The notes below the pieces were generated by a model. It was not told where the DNA came from. It made no database searches and was given only the letters and a program-made list of their open reading frames with translations. DNA of 64,000 nt from Agaricus subrufescens (lineage: Eukaryota; Basidiomycota; Agaricomycetes; Agaricales; Agaricaceae), in assembly GCA_029945375.1 (NCBI GenBank), contig CM057064.1, positions 1,054,001 to 1,118,000 on the forward strand, given 5' to 3'. The translations under genes and the position numbers were made by a program. Shown here one piece after another: positions 9,342 to 19,283 of the stretch. How positions within the stretch are numbered: the first letter of the stretch is position 1; every line of letters begins with the position of its first letter.

Positions 9342-12260
9342 TCACAGGAGTTTGTTGTGTTTCCTATATTCGGATAGGAGTTCTTGTGCGTTCTCGAGGT
9401 CTGCTGCGGATTGCCAAGTATCCTCGGAGTTGTCGTATCCTTTCCAGTGTACCAGGTATTGAGTTCCTCGGCCTTTCTTCCTATGTCCACGGATTTCCTC
9501 TACTTCGTATTCTTCTTCGTTGTTAATAATATCCGGGGGAGGTGGAGGTGGAGTCTTTTGACAGTTGAACTCGGGTTCGTTGAATTTAGTGAGGAGAGAA
9601 GAATGGAAGACGTCGTGTATAGCCCAGGTTTCAGGCAATTTTAGACGGAACGAGGTTTCTCCAATGGGTTCCAAAATTTCGAAGGGTCCGTAGCGTTTGT
9701 TGTCGAATTTTCCAGAAGGGCGGTTAGATCGTATGTTGGTGGCTTCTAAGAAAACTAGATCTCCTTTTGATAGAGGGTTCTTCTGCCGTTTCAGATTACC
9801 ACGTTCGGACATGATGGAATTGTATTCTTCTAAAGCTGCTCGTGCTTCGTTTCGCGTTTTTTCTAATTCCGCGGTGAAGTCGTTGGCCAGGGGGTTATCC
9901 GAGTTAGCGGTTAGGTTTCCTTTCCAAGGGTGAATGCCATAAGTGAGGAAAAATGGGGTTTGCTTGGTTGCAGCGTGGGTCTTGTCATTGTATTGGAATT
10001 CAGCGGTGGGAAGCCATTTTGCCCAGTCATTTTGTTTGTAGTTAACAAAGTTTCGTAAATAGGCTTCGATTTCTTGGTTGATCCTCTCCGTTTGGCCGTC
10101 GGTTTGTGGGTGGTAGGCGGTAGATAGGTTTCTTTCGATTCCTAGGGCGGAGCATAATTCCTTCATGAATTTAGAGGCAAACTGGGGTCCTCTGTCGCTA
10201 ATAATGCGTTTGGGTATTCCGTGTATGCGCCAGATGTCCTTCTTGTAAATTTCAGCAAGTTGTCTCGACGTGAGGGAAGTTTCGGTGGGGATGAGGTGGA
10301 TCATTTTGGAGAATCGATCGACAATTACAAGTATGGCGTCGTGGTCCTCGGATTTAGGTAGGGGGCCGATCATATCGATGGATATTTCTTGCCATGGTGC
10401 TTCGGGGACGGGTAGGGGTTTGAGGGGCGTGTGACCGGGTTGTCGGTTGATCTTGTTTTTCTGGCATTCAGTACATCCTTTCACGAACCTCTTGACATCC
10501 GTCTTGATCGTGGGCCACCAGAAGGTTCGTTTTACAAGTTCGAGCATGCGGTAAGATCCGGGGTGTCCTATATCGGGTGGGTTGTGGTGGTCCGAGAGTA
10601 TGGATTCTCGAAGTTTGGGTTCATCTGGTACATAGATCTTCCCGTTTCGGTAGATTATACCGTTCTCTTCCCAGAATTGGTCGGGTCTTTTGTTCTTTTC
10701 TTGGATGACGCGGTTCTCTTGGAGTTTGGAGTTGCTAATTTGTTTCAGGATGTCGGGATCCGCGGAGATCGAGAAGTTTCGGTTTAAGAGCATGGTGACT
10801 TCTAGTGAGGTGGGGATTTCGGATAAGGTTCGTAGGATGACGCGGTCTTTGAACATCTCGATTCGGGCTTCTTCCTCGGGGTTTTCGTGTCGGAAGAGTC
10901 TGGATAGGATATCGGCTTTGACGTTAGTTTTGCCAGGGACGTGTCGGAGCAAGTAGTCGTATTCTTGGAGCATGAGATACCATCGGGCCTGACGGGCGTT
11001 TAGTTTTTGTGGTTCGCGGAAGTATTTGAGGTTTTCGTGGTCGGTCCAGATTTCAAACTGATGCTTGGCGTCTAGTAGATAGTGTCTCCAGTTCTTGATT
11101 GCCTTGACTATAGCTAGGAGTTCTTTGTCGTAGATTTCGTAGTTCTTTTCTGCGTCGGTGAGGGCTTTGGACATGAAAGCGACTGGGTGCCATTTTCCTT
11201 CTTGTTCTTGGGATAGGACTGCTCCGATTCCTACGTTGGATGCGTCGGTTTCGAGTCTGAATTTTCCTTCGTTGTCTGGCAGGGCTAGGACGGGTTCATT
11301 GGTGATGGCGGTTTTGATGGCTTCGAAGGCGTTTTGTTCCTCGGCGGTCCATTTCCAGGGTTTTGGGGTTTTACCTCCCTTCAAGGCATTGAGCGGTGCA
11401 GCGAGAGTGCTAAAGTCTTGAATAAAGCGTCGGTAGAAATTTGCAAAACCGATAAACCGTTCGACGTCCTTTACGCAGGTTGGTGTTTTCCAGTTCCGGA
11501 CCGATTCGACTTTTTCAGTTTCCATGCTTGCTTGACCGTCTCCTATAACCGTTCCGAGCATCGAGATCTTGGTTGCATTAAACTCGCATTTGGTTCGTTT
11601 GAAGCATAGGTTGTTTTCGTCCGCTATTTTTAGGAATCGCAATGTTCGTTCTTCTAGTTCGGGGAGTGAATCGGCAGGAATGGCGAAATCGTCTATGTAG
11701 TTGACTAGTGAGCCGTCTTGGATCATTTCTCTGAAGATGGTGGTCATCCAGCGAGAGAAAGTGGCTGGCGAGTTGCACATTCCGAAGAACATGACCGTTG
11801 GTTCGAAAAGTCCTCTGTTGGTGAGGATAGCTCCTTTCCACTCGTCTCCTTCCTTGATTCGTACATTGTTATAACCCCAGATGATGTCGAGTTTGTTGAA
11901 ATATTTGGCATGTTTTAATTTCCCGATGACTTCGCTGATTAGTGGTAGGGGGGTTTTGTCTTTTATGGTAACCGAGTTGAGTTTGCGATAATCCTGGCAT
12001 AGCCTTAGTGACCCGTCTTTCTTGGGGACGAAGAAGCAGGGGGCTGCGTAAGGGCTTTTAGACGGTCTGATGCGCTTGGTGGCGAGGTTTTCATCCAGAA
12101 ATTTGTTGAGCTCGATTTCCTCCTTCGGAGTCATTTCGTAGACTTTTGCGTCGATTTCGTTTGGGGCGTCCGGAAGTAGGTTGACCTCGTGGTCCCATTG
12201 GGTCCGTTTCGGTAGCTTGTCGAAGTTCTTCTTGTTGAAGAGGTGGGTATATGGTCTCAT
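9342..12260 (-). CDS. pol: Chromovirus pol (RT, RNase H, integrase, chromodomain)
   Basis: Polyprotein that copies and inserts the element. From the ATG at 12260 it is 972 aa. Reverse transcriptase spans about residues 50-240, with RLCQDYRKLN and the active-site YIDD at 188-191. RNase H spans about 315-440 (ETDASNVGIGAVLSQ). Integrase spans about 560-780, with an HHCC finger (HHNPPDIGH...CTECQ), the DDE pattern (SIDMIGPL, DRGPQF, HPQTDGQTERINQE) and an SRKYGPF-like C-terminal module. The last 60 residues form a chromodomain (QYLVHWKGYDNSEDTWQ). The same frame stays open upstream to about 12640 through ADIFIGHDWLTKHNPEIDW, which joins protease to RT, so the true start lies in the gag-pro region rather than at this Met. 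Confidence 0.95.
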   Translation of the reverse strand: MRPYTHLFNKKNFDKLPKRTQWDHEVNLLPDAPNEIDAKVYEMTPKEEIELNKFLDENLATKRIRPSKSPYAAPCFFVPKKDGSLRLCQDYRKLNSVTIKDKTPLPLISEVIGKLKHAKYFNKLDIIWGYNNVRIKEGDEWKGAILTNRGLFEPTVMFFGMCNSPATFSRWMTTIFREMIQDGSLVNYIDDFAIPADSLPELEERTLRFLKIADENNLCFKRTKCEFNATKISMLGTVIGDGQASMETEKVESVRNWKTPTCVKDVERFIGFANFYRRFIQDFSTLAAPLNALKGGKTPKPWKWTAEEQNAFEAIKTAITNEPVLALPDNEGKFRLETDASNVGIGAVLSQEQEGKWHPVAFMSKALTDAEKNYEIYDKELLAIVKAIKNWRHYLLDAKHQFEIWTDHENLKYFREPQKLNARQARWYLMLQEYDYLLRHVPGKTNVKADILSRLFRHENPEEEARIEMFKDRVILRTLSEIPTSLEVTMLLNRNFSISADPDILKQISNSKLQENRVIQEKNKRPDQFWEENGIIYRNGKIYVPDEPKLRESILSDHHNPPDIGHPGSYRMLELVKRTFWWPTIKTDVKRFVKGCTECQKNKINRQPGHTPLKPLPVPEAPWQEISIDMIGPLPKSEDHDAILVIVDRFSKMIHLIPTETSLTSRQLAEIYKKDIWRIHGIPKRIISDRGPQFASKFMKELCSALGIERNLSTAYHPQTDGQTERINQEIEAYLRNFVNYKQNDWAKWLPTAEFQYNDKTHAATKQTPFFLTYGIHPWKGNLTANSDNPLANDFTAELEKTRNEARAALEEYNSIMSERGNLKRQKNPLSKGDLVFLEATNIRSNRPSGKFDNKRYGPFEILEPIGETSFRLKLPETWAIHDVFHSSLLTKFNEPEFNCQKTPPPPPPDIINNEEEYEVEEIRGHRKKGRGTQYLVHWKGYDNSEDTWQSAADLENAQELLSEYRKHNKLL

Positions 12261-12618
12261 GTATTCAGGTAGATCGAGGGGATTGGTCGGGTCGGGTTCC
12301 TTTTCTTCTTCGAAGTCTTCCCATTTGGTCTGGAGGCGTCGTAGGTGTTCCGGTAGTAAGAAGTTGGTGTGTTTGACTGAGCATTCGGGTGGGCATCTTG
12401 AGAAGGTTACGGTTCCTCGATTCCAGTCGATTTCCGGGTTGTGTTTGGTTAACCAATCATGTCCAATGAAAATGTCTGCTGAGTCCAGTTCGGCTACAAC
12501 TGCGTCGATAGTTTCTTGGTGTCCTTCTATATTTAGATCCAGGCTGACAAATTTCGTGATGGGTTCTTTTCCACTTGGGGTACCGTCGGCGTTGGTTGCT
12601 TGGATGGGGTGGTCGAGT

Positions 12619-12840
12619 TTATGGGTGGGGATTTTGTTTGTGGACGGTTCTTTTGTCGATACAAGTGTGGGTGCACCCTGAGTCGAGCATGGTTTTGGCT
12701 TGGAACGTTTCTCCGTTAGGTTTGGTGATTTCCGGTTTGAGTATTAACTCCTGCACTCCTAGTCGTTTCTGAGGGCAAACATATCGATTTCTCATACGAC
12801 TAGATACGTCGGTTCGCGAGTTCGTGCCTACTCCGAACCT
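12619..12840 (-). pseudogene. Chromovirus protease region (out of frame)
   Basis: Retroviral-type aspartic protease segment with TMLDSGCTHTCIDKR (active-site DSG) preceded by VQELILKPEI. It is in a different frame from gag before it and from RT after it. It ends at a stop at 12619, while the RT frame is already open alongside it. One frame change may be the normal gag-pol shift. A second, near the run ACAAACAAAATCC at about 12630, is harder to explain as programmed. Confidence 0.75.
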
Positions 12841-13714
12841 TTGGGAAAATCCTGTTGAGTTTCTTCGGCTGTTCCTTCCTCTCCGGTGGTAATGGCGCGA
12901 ATCTTGGTTGGCTTCTTGGGGCTTCGGCAGACTTTGGCGATATGGCCCGGTTTGCCACAATTATAGCATTCGATGTTGGATTTGAATCCTTGGTTTCGGC
13001 ATTCCTTCTTTATGTGGCCGAATTTGCCACATTTGAGGCATTTGGGCTTGCCGTTGGCATCCCATTCCAATTTCCTGGCTCCTATTTCCATGGGTTGTCC
13101 ACTTCCTCCGTAGGTGATTCCGGTAGCGGTGCGGTGGTCATTTCGTCGTCTTTCAGTGTCTTCCCATCCCTTCCCAACTGATCCGATGGCGGCGATCCAT
13201 CCTTTGAGAGAGGTGGGAATGGCATTCGGGGGGTAACCCAAAATGGTGTGGATTACATCTGATCTGGTGTGCTGCTTCAGGAGGTAGAGCGCGTGATCCT
13301 CGCTAGATCTAGATTGATGGACGAGGGCGGTAAATTTGACAAGGAAGTCGTTGGTATGAAGGTTTCCTTGTTTAAAGGATTCGATCTTATCTTTGGCGAT
13401 CTGTTGTTCGTTTCCGGGGAAAAGGCTTCCACGATTTCTTCGGCAAAAGCTTTCCAATCCGCGGTATCGTCTCCTTTGATAATCTTGTCTTCCCATTGTT
13501 TAGCGAACCATCCTGGGATTTCTCCTCTCAGGCGGTTGGTGACGAGTAGTATCTTCGAATCTGCGTCTTCATATTTGCTAAATTTGAGGAAAATGTTCAT
13601 TCCTCTCCACCAGTCGTTAAACTTGTTCCTGTCTCCATTGAAAAATCCTGGTTCCATGACATCTTTGTGGTCGATTGCGTTGGTAGACTTGGTCTCGGTG
13701 TTGTTGGTCGCCAT
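12828..13714 (-). CDS. gag: Chromovirus gag (needs one -1 frame change)
   Basis: Structural protein that packages element RNA. From ATG 13714 the frame starts MATNNTETKSTN and contains a capsid-like WWRGMNIFLKFSKYEDAD. Near 13430 the sense shifts by -1 at GAA GCC TTT TCC CCG, and continues as PGNEQQIAKDKIESFKQGN to the stop at 12828. The second part carries two CCHC knuckles, CLKCGKFGHIKKEC and CYNCGKPGHIAKVC, which bind RNA. The shift lies inside gag, an unusual place for programmed frameshifting, so a 1-bp indel (real or sequencing) is the simpler reading. Confidence 0.8.
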
Positions 13715-13791
13715 TTCTTTCAGTTCTAGTTCTTCGAGTTCTTTCGCTAGTCGGTTAAGTTCTTCGTCGAGTGGCGTGTTTGGCGCTACGG

Positions 13792-13959
13792 CTACTGGTC
13801 TGGTCCTTCGGGTTCGTGTTCTTCTGGTTCCTCGTTTTCTGATGACTGGTCCTGTTCTTCCTCTTGTCTGAGGGGTTCAAATCTGTTTCCGGTTCGGTGC
13901 CCTTCGTAGAATAGGGTTTCAAAATCGATTCCTAGCTGGTCGGTGTCGTCCGTGCTCAT
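13792..13959 (-). CDS. Chromovirus short leader ORF
   Basis: A 55-codon frame (MSTDDTDQLGIDFETLF...) between the PBS and gag, ending in an acidic Glu/Pro tail. A neighbouring frame runs open into gag from inside it, so it may be the true gag N-terminus separated by another frame change. Function unknown. Confidence 0.4.
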   Translation of the reverse strand: MSTDDTDQLGIDFETLFYEGHRTGNRFEPLRQEEEQDQSSENEEPEEHEPEGPDQ

Positions 13960-14026
13960 ATACTATTGAGCCTTCGTGGTTTCCTGCCTCAATGACTAGA
14001 GGTCTTCCTGCAAGGTGAGCTTTACG

Positions 14027-14039
14027 ACGCTTTACCAAA
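14027..14039 (-). promoter_or_regulatory. Primer binding site, self-primer type
   Basis: Two bases inside the 5' LTR the minus strand reads TTGGTAAAGCGT. Its exact complement, ACGCTTTACCAA, lies within the same strand of the LTR (14127 down to 14116), 32 nt after a TATAAG box. A transcript starting there would fold back on this site and prime its own reverse transcription, as known for Tf1/sushi elements. Confidence 0.75.
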
Positions 14040-14330
14040 TGTTACGACCTTATAGCGATTAGCTCAGGTTGCAACTTAAGGCAAAGGCTTGAGAGCGATA
14101 AGGGAATATAGCGAGTTGGTAAAGCGTAAGGGATACAGAGTATAACTACGCTACTTATAGAGGAGTCGACTACCTAATAATAGAAGTAGAAAGCGGGCTG
14201 AGTAAGTATGCCCGAGGTGTCTGACTAACGATGGGAACAAGTACACGAAATAGGCAAGGCGAGCATATGGATGTGGAGCGGTAGCATGTGGAGCTGGGTC
14301 AGGGGACGATAACAGAAATAGATCGTAACA
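14040..14330 (-). repeat. Chromovirus 5' LTR with TATA box and inferred transcript start
   Basis: 291 bp, identical by eye to 7492-7782. On the minus strand a TATAAG box begins at 14159, and the inferred transcript start is near 14127, giving U3 of about 203 nt and R-U5 of about 88 nt. Confidence 0.95.
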
Positions 14331-14335
14331 GTTAT
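14331..14335. repeat. Target site duplication GTTAT, right
   Basis: Second copy of the five-base duplication directly flanking the 5' LTR. Confidence 0.93.
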
Positions 14336-15575
14336 GCGATGAATATGGGCCAGGTGCAACCTCCTTACCAAATTGCAACTTTGTTGTCAAAGTGTTGCTA
14401 TGTTATATGTATCAAGTCGTCATATGAAACTCATCCCCGGTGGTCAATGGCTTCTGACAATCGGCAACAATGAGCCTGTATACTTTTTCAATCTGGACAG
14501 TGATGACTTTAAACAGGATATATTGATAGATACCTGCCAAGTAGACCCGCGGCTAAGCAAATGAGGAATTCTGAGCAACATGTATGGATAGACCACCAGG
14601 CACCCCAATTGTTCTTCCCACTTGTGCTCTCTTTTCTGGATGAGGGTATGTCAACTTCATGATATCATGTTCAACAGGTCTGATACCCTCTCAGAGGATG
14701 GGTTATTTTTCTTCTGGGTGCATATATATCATGTTAATCTGGTTAGTTGTGGTGTTAGTTCCACACTTGTGGCCAAGCTCATTGGCATGTTTCGAGGCCC
14801 TAAGCAACCTGGAATGCAAACTTTGTCTGGCCTCAATGCCTGCATTTTTATTCAAAGCCAATCATCACAATTGGGAGAGGGAGATACTATGAACATAAGG
14901 ATCCTTGATTACATGCCTGCATTAGGGCATCTTGATTATCCCTTCATTGGCTCTCATACACTTTTGGTTGAAATTGGTCTATGGGTGCGTACCCTCCTTA
15001 GATATGGATCACCATTTATAAGGAATTCTTATGATCAGCATGTGGAGTTGATCAATGAAAATCTCCTAATTGTCCATCCACAGTCAATTTCTCTCTATAC
15101 TTGCAACTCAGTGTCACCAAATTTGGTTCAACCATTGCAAAAATTCGAGATGTCTAGAAACTTAACCAACTTTTCAAGGATTTGTTGGACACCTGAAGCA
15201 TCATTATTGACTTTCATTGTGTCTAATGATCCCTACTCTGACCACTACACAACAATTACTGGATTTGTGATACCTCATGACAGCAAGAGGCATGTGTGGA
15301 CAGTTGAAATTGGAGAGCTGCAGGGAGATCTGGTCAATTTGAGGCTTGGAGTCTTTAATTCACTTGCAGGCAATAGGAGAGGTAGCTTTGTACGCATTGC
15401 TCATAAGTGGGACATCACATCACTGGACAGTGAAATGCCTCCTGTTGGATATCTGCAACAGAAGGTGGATGCACCAGTGGGTTTTTATTCCTATCAGTTT
15501 GATGAGGATACAGCATGTTCAGTGCATTTTTCAAGACACATGATTAGCATAGTTGATCTGGTGAATGTGGCTTAA
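14331..15575 (+). pseudogene. F-box-like gene F1, right part
   Basis: Continuation of F1 after the retroelement. The start is shifted out of frame near 14380. It then shows HMKLIPGGQWLLTIGNNEPV and FFNLDSDDFKQDILID, a stop after DPRLSK, the family's second intron (gtatgtcaac...ctctcag, about 14645-14694), and YHVNLVSCGVSSTLVAKLIG. The third intron is still in frame with family splice sites (gtgcgt...gatcag, 54 nt). The last exon ends FDEDTACSVHFSRHM...VDLVNVA with a stop at 15575. The 3' half would still translate, but the gene is split and frameshifted. I counted only 4 CpGs in 14641-15600. Confidence 0.85.
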
Positions 15576-16078
15576 GTCAAATCTATGTTGCCAAGAACAC
15601 CACTATAGTTCAAGTATCCTTTTGTTTGGTAACTTGTAGTTACATTTGTATTGTTCACCAACTTGAAGTATGTGTTGACCCCTCCCTGATTTTTTCTGAG
15701 AAGCCACTCTGCATTGCATTTGATACATAGTGGTAGTTGTCATGCTTACAGTTACCAAACATTGCTTTTTCATGTTTTGATTGGTGCACTAGATTATAAG
15801 TTTTGTTGATGGTATCCAAAGAAACACTTGGCTAGGGGTGCATTGTTAAGATTGTGATAAGAGCTGTTCTTTGTGTTGAGCATGAGAGTCAAAGTGTTGT
15901 TGTCATTAAACTATTGCAACACCACACACCTCCCTTTGTCTTCTGCAGTCAAAATGGCATCCAGTCTGCAAATTTTACAAGATACCATATTTTCTTAGAC
16001 ATAGGGATCACAATTCCTTTGTCACAGCATTAGGACAATGGTAGATATTGCCTTTATTCTTGTGTCACACATTGGGGG
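15576..16078. other. Spacer between F1 and F2
   Basis: No gene is seen. 15734-15920 matches 6480-6700, showing that gene plus spacer was duplicated as a unit. This copy has TpG or CpA where the other has CpG. Confidence 0.5.
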
Positions 16079-19078
16079 ATGGAAAATAAAATTGGGGTGT
16101 GGCAGGAGTCTGGTGATATCCAAGATCATGGGAGGTTCATGTCACTGCCTGTGGAGACCATATCTCAAATCCTCATCCAACTAGATCACTCAGATATACT
16201 TGTGGTGAAGAGACTAGATCGGTGTAAATGTGGAAAGATAAAATATAAAAATATAAAATTAAATATGAATGCAACCCTTTGAAATACACCAAGTCTCAAG
16301 TGCAGTTTGTGGGGAGAATAAGTCAGAAGGAAAGTGAAAGTAAGGGCCTTGATTAAGTATTAAATGAAAATAGGGGTAGAATAGAAATGTGAAACAAGTC
16401 TTGACTGAATAGAAACCTCTTCCAGACCTATGCCATTTTGATTAGAACCTTTGTGATGAGTGGCTAAGCTTGCAATGACTGTCCTCAATAGGATGGGTTA
16501 GACAACTATCTAGGAGGGGTAGTGAGTCCACCCTAGTGATGCCTCAACAAACTTGGAGAGCCTTGACCTGCCTTTGTGCTTCAAGACAGACTGCAAGACA
16601 AGTCAAGCTAGCACCAAATGCTATTGCAATCCTATTAGAACAGTGAAGATACTCTCTCAAGCAGAACACAAGACCTTCTGAGTTGAGAAAGAACTTGAGA
16701 AATGCTTAGAACACTGTGAAGTTTAACCAAACTCAATTTCACTTGCACAGCACTTGGGCAAAGATTTGATCCTGAACCTTGTCCTTGACTGGCAACTATA
16801 TACAATACACAATAAAAAAACTGAGACAAAAGAAACAAATATGAAACAGATAACCAGGTCCATATCCAGTGCTGAATGGGTATAGTCTCCTTGACTCATC
16901 TTTTCCCACCAATCAAAGGTCTTGACTATTCAGTCCCCTTTTACCAAACATTGCACTTGCCTAATCTCCTGCTCTTCATTGGCTAACAAGGTTCCATCCC
17001 TAGGCCCTAGTCTAGGAATACTCAAGACTCACCCCCCATTGATCAATCCATTGATAAGATGTCCTCAATTAGACTAAGTTTCTGTCTTGCCTTTAGTTGC
17101 TTCAAGATTATCACCATCACTGCCTGATCCAGAGTCTTGACCAATAATTCTGACAGTCTCGCTTCAGTTCATTCAGTCTCAACATGTGCTGGTTGTCTAC
17201 TTCTGAGCCTTTCCCTATTAGGCAGGTGGTAGTTGTAGAGCCCATCTAGCATAAGGTTCACTGAAGGAACTGCAATCTACTAAGTCCTCACAATTGTATT
17301 CATTGTCTCTGCAGAGAATATCTTGTTTCCCCTCCAGAAAAAGAGCTGGGAGAGTATAGTGTGGTTGAACTTGAGCAGTGGACCATGTGACAAATTTAGG
17401 CCAGGTATATATTTCCTATAGAGTTGCGACTTCACACCCAAAATATTGGCATGTCTGCCATGCCAGATGCATGCCATGATGTACTGCTCATTCCAGGTGG
17501 CCAGTAGCTTCTAATATTTGGCAAAAAAAAAGAACCTGTCAGCTTCTTTGATCTAGACAATGGTAGTGGAGACTGGCATGTCTTGATTGACCCTGGCAAA
17601 GTGGACCCACACACCAGCAACAGTGGATCTAATATCACAAATCATGTATGAATAGACCATAAAGCATGTCAGCTGTCTTTCTATTTTGCAGTCTGTTTTC
17701 CTGATGAAGGTGCATTAAACTAATTCTATGTTCAATGGATTGGATTGCCTCCTAGAGGATGACTCTCAATTTGCCTGGTGGTATATCTGTCAAGTCAATG
17801 TAGCTGGCCATGGTGCTAGCATAACACTCATGTCCAGGGTTATTGCTATGTTCCAATGCCTCAGAACAAACATAAACCTTTATTATGTTGCCTTCAATAA
17901 CTGCTATCTCATCCAAACAATTGAAGGATGTGAGTTTGTTCAACAATTGAGGTTGATGAAACAACCTCAGTGGGACCTCCCAATGTCAACCTCAATGATA
18001 CAAATACAATGCACCTGTGGTGTCTGATGTCAATCCTGTCAGAGAAGAGAAACTGTCAAACTGTGGGTTATTCCATCTTGGGGGAAGCCAAAGTACAAAA
18101 GTACAAAATTTCTACTCAAGTACCTAGTGACCATGAGAATAGATAATAAAAACAAAAAGAGAACATTTCAGGCATAGCCTGATCACATTCTTTACACAAT
18201 GCCAGACCACAGGGCAGCAAATAGTACTGCAACTGAAAATTTCTGGGTCCTCAACTACAGTTGAGCCTTTGGATGCCTTGACTATCCCTGGATAGAGATG
18301 GTCAATTTTTGTATGGTTTTGGACTATGACTATCCCATGGTCCATGCCCTCTTTCTCTACTAATGATTCACATCTCTCATAAGGGATTTATGGTCAGAAA
18401 CTAGAATTGGTGGATGATAATATGCTTGTTGTCTTCAGTCTATGGTCATTATGCATTTGCACTTTTGAAATAGAGTCACCGACTTTAATCACACTGTTGA
18501 ATGAACATAAAATCATTTGGCATGGAGACTTTTATTAATATTCCAGAACTTACTGGACACCTGAAGCATCAATAATTATACTGGCTCATTTGAATCCTTC
18601 TTTGCCATTTGATTACCATGTGGCAATGCTTAATGGACTGGTCATACCTCATGATGGCAAGCTTGACCCATGGATGGTTGACATAGGTGAAATACAGAGA
18701 TTACAGAGAGGGTATTATGTCTTTAAACTTGGAATCTTTATTTCGCTCAACTATGATGGCACAAGTCAATTCAGGCATTCTGATCATGAATGGGATTTCA
18801 CACTGGGAAGTAGTAGCTGCCAGACTTGTTCTTGGTATCTGACACAGAAGGTTGATAGGGAAGCTGAGGAACTTGTTTTGTTTGATGAAGATACAGGACA
18901 GTCAGTGCACTATGCCAGAGATATTGTGAACATAGTTGATATAGTTTGGAAATATGAGACAAGGGTAGATGCAGTTTGTAGTAGTGAAGCACAATGGTTC
19001 AAATGTAGAGGTTGTAGAAGAAATACTACTACTGGTAGTAATAGTAGTAGTAGTGAGCATAGCAATCACAATGCGTAA
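16079..19078 (+). pseudogene. F-box-like gene F2, broken by LTR-like repeat A
   Basis: The F-box start (MENKIGVWQ...MSLPVETISQILIQLDHSDI) is cut at 16205 by repeat copy A. The gene resumes near 17300 with LCREYLVSPPEKELGEYSVV, so the end of exon 1, intron 1 and the start of exon 2 are lost. Later parts are in several frames: FFDLDNGSGDWHVLIDPGKV near 17545, a family intron 2 (gtgcat...cctag) at about 17710-17755, ICQVNVAGHGASITL, a heavily altered middle, then GLVIPHDGKLDPWMVDIGEI and FDEDTGQSVHYARDIV. It ends with an odd TTTGSNSSSSEHSN tail absent from other copies. Many stops; not functional. Confidence 0.82.
16206..17289 (+). repeat. 1.4-kb LTR-like repeat, copy A (truncated)
   Basis: Starts TGAAGAGACTAG and follows copies B and C closely to CTAAGTCCTC, where the match stops and F2 resumes; the last 0.3-0.4 kb of the repeat is missing. 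It has the fewest CpGs of the three copies. Typical changes relative to copy C are tCG to tTG and CGa to CAa. Confidence 0.85.
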
Positions 19079-19283
19079 ACATTTGGCTTTCCAAACATGC
19101 ACTGTTACTGTATGTGCAAGTGAAATGTTGCAACTGTAAGTGCCACCCCACACACTGTACACAGGAACTTTCTCCATGATCAATGATAGCATTACAATTA
19201 TGTCATCCTAAACTGCTGATACAACTACTGATGTAGTTGTTATAATTAGGTGGAAAACCAGCCAGAATTACATTGACTACCGT
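19079..19283. other. Spacer before repeat B
   Basis: No gene is seen. Ends in ACCGT, which recurs after repeat B. Confidence 0.4.

Larger units (their letters stand above)
7492..14330 (-). mobile_element. Complete Ty3/gypsy chromovirus (6.8 kb)
   Basis: A full-length LTR retrotransposon reading right to left, inserted in F1. Two 291-bp LTRs (7492-7782, 14040-14330) look identical base for base, start TG and end CA, and are flanked by GTTAT. Order along the minus strand: LTR, primer binding site, gag with CCHC knuckles, protease, reverse transcriptase, RNase H, integrase, chromodomain, two extra ORFs, polypurine tract, LTR. The PBS is complementary to the inferred transcript 5' end, as in the self-priming Tf1/sushi group. 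Its CpG content is normal while its flanks are CpG-poor, so it arrived after that decay. gag and protease need frame changes to be read through, so autonomous activity is uncertain. Confidence 0.96.
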
